Shown here one piece after another: positions 56,257 through 64,000 of a DNA stretch of 64,000 nt. Position 1 is the stretch's first letter. Every line of letters begins with the position of its first letter. The stretch is from Maratus speciosus (lineage: Eukaryota; Arthropoda; Arachnida; Araneae; Salticidae): positions 17,067,701 to 17,131,700 of the forward strand of contig OZ010792.1 of assembly GCA_963932465.1 (NCBI GenBank), in the 5' to 3' direction. The position numbers and the translations under genes are program-made. The notes beneath the pieces were generated by a model that had not been told where the DNA came from, searched no databases, and saw nothing but the letters and a program-made list of their open reading frames with translations.

Positions 56257-56841
56257 TCTATTATATATATAAAATCCAAACGGAAATTTCGTTCCGAACG
56301 CCTAGATTTCGAGTTCTACTGCATGGATTTTGACGGAAGTTATACCGTTAGATAGGTATCGTTTCAAGGAAGGTTTTAAGCTATAACACATCATTCTACC
56401 TATATTAGTTATAGAATTATGATGGAAAGTTCTGTTATTTTGGACGATAAGGTTTACCATTTTATTTCTTGGCGAAATTTATCGTTGATAAAAAAATTGA
56501 AACGGCTATTACACCTCGAAAAATAAAAGAAAAAACTGTTTCTAATTTTATTTAAAATTAAAAAAAAAGAAAAAAAAAGAAATCAGCTTGAATGAGTGAT
56601 AATATTAAAAAACGAAAATAGTTAATTTAAACCTGGACGAGAATGTTCGTAATGCTTAAAAAATTACTCAGTTGAAATATTGCAATTGAAATAAGATTTG
56701 GCGATTTATCTTTTGCGTCAGGTTAAGAAAAATGAATCTGAAAAATTTATAAGATAGTGTCAAGAATGATTCTCGATAAGCGAATACTCAGAAATATTGT
56801 AAAAAATCGTAGAATATTCTTCTCATGAGGATCTATATGTT

Positions 56842-56842
<1 letters not shown>

Positions 56843-56885
<43 letters not shown>
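56843..56885. repeat. Poly-A run of about 42 bp
   Basis: Uninterrupted A tract followed by GAACCCCG. It could be the tail of a retroposed copy but no retroelement is recognisable upstream. Confidence 0.8.
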
Positions 56886-56889
<4 letters not shown>

Positions 56890-57849
56890 CCCGATTTACC
56901 GTTTGTAAAAAAAAATAATGAAAATTTCATTTTTTTGCGATTTAACGCTGGTTGGCGACACAATAAAATTTTGAATAATACTATGATAAATATTCTTTAA
57001 GAAAAATTGTTTCAACTCTCCATACGAAGTTAGTTTAAGTAAGTTTAATTTACATAAATGCATTTTTATAACTGCAGTTTTGTTCTATACATTTATAAGT
57101 GTATACAATGAAACTAATCGATCGTAATTATGCTGTTTAGAACGAAGTTTAAATGGATTAAAATTGTTTCTAACTGAAAATTAAGGTCCGATTCTCAGCA
57201 TTGGCAATTTGACATCGATATTGTTTGCGTCAGAGACAATAAGAAGAAAGTATTGTTGCCATGGCAACAAAAAATAATAAACTAATCCACCGTTTAAATT
57301 TAAATTCATGTAGTATTAGGCATTTAAATACTTATTTAACAAGAAATTTATAAATGCATATCAATCTCTTGCATTGGGCCAGGAAATGTGTTGGTTCGCC
57401 AAATAGCGTGTGGAGCGTTAGTTTTTTCGCGCCAAATACTCGAAAAAATATTTTTTTTAAACAGATTTTCAACTGGGATTCTGCCGCTACATTTGGCTGA
57501 TCTTTTTTACATACATGAGTAATTTTATTAGCATGTCCTTTTTCAAAATATTTTGAGTATGCGCTTTAAGGACATCCTTGTGAGTAACATTTAAAAAGAA
57601 AAAAAAATATTACATTTTTTTTATATTTACAGAAAAAACTAGCTGATGTAATTATAACAAGAAAGAAAATATCATGCGTCAAGCATAGATTATGATACAC
57701 TTTCCAATACATTCAGAATTATGAAATAAAACTGCACCATTTAAAAAATTAAAATATTACGTCTAATTCAACTATATGGAAACGCATAACACATTTCAAA
57801 ACCCATTTTCAGCTGTTCCCATCTACAATCGTAAAATTATCCGAATTTT
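56886..57849. other. Helitron D interior, no gene
   Basis: Contains GTTGCCATGGCAAC palindrome near 57,255. No frame or element recognised. Confidence 0.4.
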
Positions 57850-58320
57850 TTCAGCAGCCCTGTATATGATATATAGATTTGTATCTATTAACTACCTGCA
57901 TGGAAAAAATTAGTTCACTTAGGAAATACATGTACTTCAGTTGCAAATTCCCCTTCAGCAATTTCCTCTAATAAGGAGAATGGTACGTGAATACTTTTGT
58001 ACAGCCCTGTATAACGAGAAACATATAAAAAATTAATTACATTTAAAAGAGCATACTGAATTTTAAATCGTACGCTCCAGCAATGATGACTCAAAGACAG
58101 TACTGTAACCAATTTCTTTTGTGTGTCCCTGTAAATGAATGCTATTAATAAAAAAAGGTATGAATGCCCTATTCTAACGCGATCGTAGTGAAATTCAGTG
58201 ATTTATATCAGTTTCAATACATTTGAAATAGCATAATGTCATTAAAATACTCTGCAAACGATTTTCCCCCCTATACCATAATGTAATGGAATACTTTTGA
58301 GAGCCCCTGTAAAGGAACTA
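57850..58320. repeat. Degenerate tandem repeats around a CCCTGTA motif
   Basis: CAGCCCTGTATA, CAGCCCTGTATAA, GTGTCCCTGTAAATG and GCCCCTGTAAAGG occur near 57,856, 58,001, 58,124 and 58,303, spaced about 120-180 bp with loosely similar sequence between. The minus frame at 57,915-58,112 lies inside and is not convincing. Confidence 0.45.
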
Positions 58321-60649
58321 TTAATCCTACATACTTCTTATACAATACCAAACATGCTTTGGTGACCAATCTTTATCCATTTCATAAAAATCCAAGTATA
58401 TTGACGGGAGTTAGAGCGTGGCCAGACGGCCAGACAAACCGAATTCATAAACACTTTTCAACTTTGTTGGAAAGTGTTAAAAATGACGATACGATTTAAA
58501 TGTTTGTTTATTTATGATTTTGATTCTCCATACAATATGACTTTAATCCAAAAAGGTTTGAACGTGACATCAACGACATCGATGTTCGCATTATAGGTTA
58601 AGACAGCACTTTTGGAACAATTGTTAATATTCAAATGTAAATTATATAAATAGCAGTTAATATTATAAAATTGGATTCAAATATTTAAATTTTAGTGCAA
58701 ACGTCTTCCCCCCCCCCCCACACACACACACATATTATAAGTAATCTAATTTCAGACAATCAGACAAATAAAATATTTTTCACATACTTTACTACGGAAA
58801 CATGCTGGTTTGTTTTCCCCAAACTTGTGACTTTTATAACCTCGAACTCAGATAAGCGAATATTGTAATCTTTTTTTTAATACATATCGCCAATTTCCCT
58901 TATAGAAATGTCTAATGTTTCAAATGTTAAGTACTAAAGAGTATTCTTAAGAAAATGTATGCAATTATGCGTTATTAATACCACAAAACAAAACATTTTA
59001 CAATAAAAATTGCTTACTGATATAAATTTTCGATAATCTTTTTAATTCGTCATTCCTTTTTCATTTTTTTGCCGCATCTTTTCTTCTTTTTTCAAGGTTT
59101 TTGAAAGATATTAGATTGATCTTCCGTAATCGAATTACCTGCTAATTATTATGTTTATTAAACTGTTGGATGTTTCTATTATATTTGAAAGATACTCTGG
59201 ACAGTGATCCCGATATCAGAAGATTACATGAAATTTGTAATTAGTGGTTAGTAAATTTATAGTTTTTCATTATGAAGCAAATGGACAAAACAGACAAAAG
59301 AAGATTTAGTATTATATATTTTTTATCTGCAGTTATTTTACTATCATTAAATAAGCAATACTTGGAATGCCAATACTTAGGGGAAAAATTTTGAAATTCC
59401 AATGGTGGCCAATGGAACAATATTTGTTATCTAGCCGCCTTGTCGACCAGTTTGGTCTCCCTTAAATGTATACTAAGCATTGTATCATGTTACTTTTATT
59501 CATAGTTTAATTTATTTGCTCAATCATTCGCCAAATCGGAAGATTCTGATAGAGAAATAAAGAAATCTGTATTTTTATGGTAACCGGGCACAGGTGATAA
59601 ATCGCCAACCATTGTTCCCTTCGCATTTTTTCGTATTTCATTAATTTCGTTTAAAATATAATCTTTTCACTCATTTTAATTAAAACATAAAACTTTAATT
59701 TAAAACTGACACATTTAAAATTCATGGCTTTCACTTATTTCATATTGGCTTTCACTTATTTCTTTTTATTTTCAAAAAAGAAAAGAAAAGAAAAATAATA
59801 CTATAAACCTTGTCATTTAATTTCAATATCAAAGCACTGTTTTAATTTACCACGGGCAAAATGAAAAATGCTAACTGGCGTGTTTAAAAATGCTGTTGAC
59901 AAGATTTCCACCTGGCTAACATAAAAGTGCCAATAATTATTTGCGATCACGGCAACTTTTGTAGATTATTATATAGATTTATCATTTTAGCCTAGATAAG
60001 AAAAAAGTATCTGAAATTCAGATAAAATTCAATTATTATAAAGTAATTTCTTCTGACGCCCAGCCCTAGCCACTAAACTTAGTGAAAAATTAACGATTTT
60101 AGGTTTATTTAGACAACAGGCGGAAGAACAATATAATCTTGAAAATAAAAAGTCTTTTTATTTCTCCGTGCTATTGTGCTCATTAGAGAAAGGGGAAAAA
60201 ATCTTCGGTGCATCAAAAAGATTATTACGTATATTATTACGCACTAAGTTATTAAGTTTTGTATAACTGACTTTATTTATCATTCATTCAAAGAGTATTT
60301 TTGGTGAAAGATCTATAATTCAGTCAACAGCAATTTGACTTTATTTAATGGAATGTAGTTTGGCACATAATTACTTTTGTTTTATATCTAACTCTGGTAC
60401 ATTTGTAACCATATAATTACAAGCACTTCTAATGTTTGACGTCACACTTAACTGTACACACGATTATGGAAGATTGGAAAGATTTTGATTGGATGAAAAC
60501 AAGAGGTTTATTTTTCTATCATAATCAGCTATAGAGGATAACAGTTACATGATTCCAATTTGTATAAAAAAAGAAATGACAATGAAAATGACATTATTTT
60601 AATTTTATTCAAACACTTCAGTTTTAAAAATCCACTTTTATATGATTCA
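58321..60649. other. Helitron D interior, no gene recognised
   Basis: A C run and CA repeat lie at 58,710-58,731. GGCCAGACGGCCAGAC is near 58,419. No frame exceeds about 60 codons. Confidence 0.45.
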
Positions 60650-60662
60650 CATTTCTTTTAAA

Positions 60663-60905
60663 GGGCCCCACCAGTGGCCGAGAGGTTCTGCTCTCGAAGC
60701 TGGTAGACGGGAGGTGCTGGGTTCGATCCCAATCGCGCCCGTCGGCCTAATCGTTCGGAGTTTTCGTGGTTTTCTTCGAGCCGTGGATCTTCCATGCGTT
60801 AATACGGATTAGGTTCCCTTAGAAAGACCCCCACGGAGGGCACTCCCCCCGGGCCTATATCCCTCGTGCAGATAATTGGCCGTCAAAAGTCAACCCAACC
60901 CAACC
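60663..60905 (+). mobile_element. tRNA-derived SINE (243 bp) with 13-bp target duplication
   Basis: The head resembles a tRNA: GTGGCCGAGAGGTTC is an A-box-like segment and GGGTTCGATCCC (about 60,719) is a near-canonical B box, so it has an internal RNA polymerase III promoter. A GC-rich body follows (CCCCCACGGAGGGCACTCCC) and the tail is CAACCCAACCCAACC. CATTTCTTTTAAA is repeated exactly at 60,650-60,662 and 60,906-60,918, the hallmark of LINE-assisted retroposition. It is far more GC-rich than its surroundings. A functional tRNA gene is excluded because the acceptor ends do not pair cleanly and the transcript would continue into the SINE body. Confidence 0.92.
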
Positions 60906-60918
60906 CATTTCTTTTAAA

Positions 60919-61256
60919 TATGAAAGTTAAACAGTTCTTTGTGTGCAAATAATTTATAACATTTTTTGACTGTTTTTACTCTGCTGTAATTTCTGCTGCT
61001 GCAAGACGTATATTACGAAATATAATATAACGTATTGAGAGATTGTGTTAACCTACTAGAACCACACATAGCACCAAGCTGAGAAGCCCAGAGTTCAAGA
61101 ACTAGCAAACAAAAGTGAATAATCCGAACATGATTAATGTGCAGTGGTCACTATCGGCAATCATTGTAATTATCTCTCAATTTAGTAGTGTGGTGACTAG
61201 AGAATATTTTAATTTCTGATTATCACAACGGCCGTATTGCCTTCCCAACCTCTACT
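60919..61256. other. Helitron D interior, no gene
   Basis: Nothing identified. Confidence 0.4.
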
Positions 61257-61260
61257 TTAA

Positions 61261-61489
61261 CACGTTCACGCCGGCAAGGTGGGTCACACTCGACTGTCTC
61301 AGAGCTGCCAAGTCTCCGGCTTTTTGGATACCAGTATTTTAATACAGAAAATGTTGTTTTATTTAATTAGAACAATTGGGCGATTTAAAGGAACAACATT
61401 TTCTCTAAAATAACAGTGGTGTGCAAAAAGCCGGAGTCTTGACAACACTGAGACAGTCGAGTGTGACCCACCGCGCCGGCGTGAACGTG
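61261..61489. mobile_element. GC-ended hairpin MITE (229 bp), TTAA/CTAA flanks
   Basis: The 60-bp arms begin CACGTTCACGCCGGC on the left and its near complement on the right, then GTGGGTCACACTCGACTGTC and TCTCAG, and end in TCCGGCTTTTT. The left flank is TTAA (61,257-61,260) and the right CTAA. The core (ACCAGTATTTTAATACAG, GATTTAAAGGAACAACATTT, AGTGGTGTGCAAAAA) is similar to the core of the hAT-like MITEs at 28.3 and 47.6 kb, which have quite different ends. Confidence 0.8.
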
Positions 61490-61757
61490 CTAAAGATCTA
61501 CTATAAAAGAGTTTCTTCTGAATAGCCCGAATTTTGCCTAACGTGTAAGATAATATAATAGCTAAAGGGCGTTCGCATCGTACTCAGCAAATTTGGAAAG
61601 ACCTTCCAGGTTAGGTCGAATATTAATTTAGTCTATATTAATTATAATCCATATTAATAAAGGTCCATATTAATTTAAAATACAAGGTCGAATTCATCAT
61701 TTTGTTTGATAAAGGTTCATTTAAGAAATGGACCAGCGAAGCGGGCGTAGCCTGCTA

Positions 61758-62010
61758 GTATTTTCTAAAGATGTAAGAATGTAGTTTAACAATTTTCATG
61801 GAATAATACTTAAATGACTGTGTTTTCAGGATACACTGATTTACACGATTCTGCTTCATCTATTTCACAACGAATATTCTCTACGTTTGTATAATACAAC
61901 AGTTTAAGAATTTCCAGTCTCATTTCAATTTCCATCTCAAAATACAATTTATCTCTTACATTCCTAATGCTATACAAAGCTGAGTCAATCCTTTTCGCCG
62001 AACGCATTTG
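61758..62010. repeat. Dispersed repeat R, right half
   Basis: TTTAACAATTTTCATGG, TTAAATGACTGTGTTTTC, ATTCTGCTTC and ATAATACAACAGTTTAAG match 50,100-50,215. A 65-codon minus-strand frame (MRSAKRIDSALYSIRNVRDK ... ENTVI) covers most of it; I recognise no family. Confidence 0.65.
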
Positions 62011-62312
62011 GGAGTGAATTTTGTTTTTGATTATGAAAATTGCGATTTTATATATTTCTATGCTACATTGTATTTTCCTTTCGGTAGTATGCTGTATTTC
62101 TAACGTTTGTTGTTTAACCCTTTATCTACTGCATTACGATCTACTGCAATTTTCTTTTTTCAGTTACTACAATGAAAATTAAAGCATAAACCTAAAAAAA
62201 ATTACTCACCCGTGAGAAATTAATGAAAGAGGTAATTAATGAGAGTAAGATTAAAGAGGTAATGAATGAGAAATTAATGCCTTAGAGGTAATTAATGAAA
62301 GTGGTACTTTAG
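62011..62312. other. AT-rich with TTAA-MITE-like left end and short repeats
   Basis: TTAA at 62,114-62,117 is followed by CCCTTTATCTACTGC. AGGTAATTAATGA and TTAATGAGA motifs recur at 62,220-62,300. No right end resolved. Confidence 0.4.
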
Positions 62313-62461
62313 CCCCTTAACCTAGATTTTCGCCTTGTTTAATCATGGAATTTCGACGATTAAATTGAACTATATTTACTGTGAAATTTTAGTGGTAAGA
62401 AGAATTTACATTTGGCTCAATCACCGTACGCGGCCTATGCCCGTCATTGTAGGTTAAAGGG
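62313..62461. mobile_element. TTAA MITE (149 bp), compact relative of 267-1090
   Basis: The right end is TTAA (62,462-62,465) preceded by the complement of CCCTTTAACCTACAA. The left end is CCCCTTAACCTAGATT preceded by TTAG, an eroded TTAA. It shows the state of the family without the 510-bp foldback and without the MITE found at 879-1076. Confidence 0.75.
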
Positions 62462-62465
62462 TTAA

Positions 62466-62671
62466 AGTACTGTCAGTACACTATGACTAATATATTATCG
62501 TAACAGAAAACCGACAAAGTATTTCAAATGGCACCAGAATTGTGGTAAAATATTTTCGATTTAACAAGTATGTGAAATTTAGCTCTTTTTCTTATTTACG
62601 TTTTGGCAAATTCCGGTGCCAGAAATTTATTTCAACATTTTAGCATTGAAAATGCTTTGCCTGTGAAAGGG
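62466..62671. mobile_element. TTAA MITE related to 45,063-45,398, left end degraded
   Basis: The right end is TTAA (62,672-62,675) preceded by the complement of CCCTTTCACAGGCAAAG. The interior shares AATGGCACCAGAATTG and TTGGCAAATTCCGGTGCC with the 45-kb element. The right subterminal palindrome (62,636-62,654) has arms CATTTT/AAAATG against CACTTT/AAAGTG there, a paired change. The left end lacks the CCC terminus. Confidence 0.7.
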
Positions 62672-62902
62672 TTAAAAAAAACAATTTTTTTTTTTTTTTT
62701 TAGGTTTCGATCTTGTTAGCAGTCCTTTAGTTATGCGACGTCTACATTCCAGGGACAACATGTTCTCTCGCATCTCCACATACGCAATATAGTAATTTAC
62801 ATATGCCATTTCTAGCATAGCAAAAACGAACCGGTGCCACAACTTTTTCAATTTCCTGTAAAAACTAACAACGAAACAGTAAAGGAATACCAATGAAATC
62901 AT
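62672..62902 (-). pseudogene. piggyBac-like transposase C-terminal fragment
   Basis: The frame reads KLKKLWHRFVFAMLEMAYVN followed by YYIAY, then MLSLECRRRITKGLL. This resembles the last part of the piggyBac transposase RNase H-like domain: RKTKKWWHRLFFHLLD-type helix, the AxVNxYIxY signature, and LxxFRRxLAxGLL. Only about 60 residues match. The catalytic aspartates and most of the protein are absent, and the C-terminal lysine run is translated poly-T. It abuts a TTAA MITE end. It is the only protein trace of a TTAA-cutting transposase in the window. Confidence 0.6.
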
Positions 62903-62939
62903 TACTACACTACGTTTTAGTAATTTTGAAGTGTTTTAA

Positions 62940-63065
62940 GCGTGTTTTAACTCTTAAAACTGAAATATATTTTGTACTATCTGTATTTTTATACATATAC
63001 TTTTTTTTCATCGGGTGCGACACTAAATTCTAAAAAAGCAGAATTCCTGTCTTCTAGTCTTTCTT
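62940..63065. repeat. Dispersed repeat, second copy of 1,100-1,240
   Basis: Contains CTTAAAACTGAAATAT, GCGACACTAAATTCT and AAAAAAGCAGAATTC in the same order and orientation. Confidence 0.6.
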
Positions 63066-63149
63066 TTTACTTGCAAAAAACAAATTTCTTAGTTAAGATA
63101 CATAAACAAAATTAGGCTATTATACTTTACATGCCGTTGTTAATCATGC

Positions 63150-63380
63150 TAACTGACATTTCAAAATGTAATATTAATTGGATGATTTATTAGATGCTCC
63201 ATAATGACAACACATGATTGAAATGAAACGTAACAATCTTTTTCTCCGTTTTGCTTTCAGCAAGTTATCTAAAAACTAAACTTAACAATTTTCACCATTT
63301 CCGTTCCAGAAATTTATCGTCTTGTAGTATGCAATGTGAAGAAAATGTCTCCTACTTGAGATATAGGAAGGAAGTGTAAC
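63150..63380. repeat. Dispersed repeat R, third copy (diverged)
   Basis: AAACTAAACTTAACAATTTT, TATCGTCTTGTAGTATGCAA and AAATGTCTCC..GAGATAT align with 50,000-50,095. Confidence 0.5.
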
Positions 63381-64000
63381 GATTTATATTGAATTAAATG
63401 TAAGGAGTCACGAGACTCTTAAAGCTTCAAAATTTTCGAAATTTTAATATTTTTAGATATTAAATTCCTACCTTTTCTGAAAATTTTGATATGATTGTTT
63501 CCTTGAAATTCCCATTAGAAGAGAAATTATGGATTTTGGAATTATACCTGATCGCTGAAGTGAAACATGGAAGTCATTTTTCTCCAAATGACTTTTTGGG
63601 CATAACGAGCAGGATATCTCAAAAACTTCTGAATATTTTCTCATGAAATTTCCAAAACGTATGTTTCATGTTAGTCTGTATAAACTGAACCTAAAATTTC
63701 CTTTTTATGGTTAAAAAAATTTTTTAGGTGAATATACTGTTGAAATTGTCAAAAGTTTGTATTAGCTAAGTACAACTTTGTATTAAAAATATAAAACACT
63801 TTAAATACAGGGTAATTATTACAATATGAAGTATAAGTACGCACCAAAAATTTCATTCTAGTTGCAAAATTTATTTTGTAATCCTGCGCGTAAGCTGTTA
63901 TACCAATTTTCTGCTCGTCAAAAGTCTTACAGTTTGGAGCCCCCTATAAATGCTAATTCTGCATCTTGCAATTTTTTAAATGCAGGAAATGAAAGAACAT
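63381..64000. other. No gene recognised
   Basis: AT-rich; AATACAGGGTAATTATTAC near 63,806 could start another element that leaves the window. Confidence 0.35.

Larger units (their letters stand above)
56257..61757 (+). mobile_element. Helitron D, non-autonomous, plus strand (5.5 kb)
   Basis: The 5' end is TCTATTATATATATAAAATC (within a few bases of 56,257). The 3' end has GCGAAGCGGGC, GTA, GCCTGCTAG and then T, a hairpin followed by CTAG|T. The flanks join to give a sequence resembling the uninterrupted repeat R at 50,050-50,110, which supports these limits. No Rep or helicase motifs are visible in 5.5 kb. It has been expanded by later insertions, including a SINE and a TTAA-type hairpin. 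An alternative is that two Helitron ends of different elements happen to frame this region; the empty-site match argues against that. Confidence 0.65.

Noticed and set aside
60663..60745. Functional tRNA gene
   Set aside because: The tRNA-like head is followed by a SINE body and tail and is flanked by a retroposition duplication; the acceptor stem is not convincing.
62672..62902. Intact domesticated piggyBac host gene
   Set aside because: Only the last domain fragment is present and the frame ends in translated poly-T.

Overview
This window looks like repeat-saturated nuclear DNA of an arthropod, most likely a spider or another arachnid. It is strongly AT-rich, with long homopolymer runs and ATT/TTAT microsatellites. 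It carries Helitrons ending in CTAG, a Penelope-like GIY-YIG fragment, a tRNA-derived SINE with a CAACCC tail, and remnants of Tc1, mariner, piggyBac and hAT-like transposases. No intact host gene is visible. The only host-like coding signal is a 79-bp segment on the minus strand near 46.3 kb with good splice signals, so the window may lie inside a very large intron or between genes.

Layout. 0-6.3 kb: a TTAA-flanked MITE swollen by a 510-bp foldback and by a second MITE, then four hAT-like or palindromic MITEs, a TTAA MITE and a 618-bp CAGGG-type MITE. 7.8-9.5 kb: a Penelope-like C-terminal fragment between inverted 280-bp arms, with a hammerhead-like motif. 10.9-14.3 kb: Helitron A, minus strand, with three tandem copies of its 5' end. 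15.9-21.6 kb: TTAA MITEs, a 138-bp tandem array and a dead Tc1 transposase. 22.1-26.2 kb: a large inverted repeat with about 1.1-kb arms made of roughly 550-bp units. 27.7-30.8 kb: Helitron B, minus strand, carrying a MITE inside a MITE. 30.8-34.9 kb: a 4.05-kb DNA transposon with long terminal repeats, an exact 8-bp target duplication and a broken transposase. 35-49.6 kb: dense MITEs, foldbacks and a dead mariner. 50-55.5 kb: a Helitron 3' end, a 758-bp TA-flanked element, a TIR element containing a 5S rRNA-like segment, and 109-bp tandem repeats. 56.3-61.8 kb: Helitron D, plus strand, holding a SINE and a TTAA-type hairpin. 62-64 kb: TTAA MITEs beside a piggyBac transposase C-terminal fragment.

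The elements form a nested system. Several insertions can be proven inside the window because an unoccupied copy of the target is also present: 879-1076 against 62.3 kb, 13,470-13,669 against the neighbouring units, 28,358-28,574 against 47.65 kb, and Helitron D against 50.06 kb. The most interesting pattern is in the TTAA MITEs. Many carry a short palindrome 12-17 nt inside one terminus (about 22 nt in one family). The palindrome differs between families, while its position is roughly constant. Some MITE cores also recur with entirely different termini, either TTAA type or 8-bp-duplication type. Sequence similarities were judged by eye, so percentages and family names need alignment.
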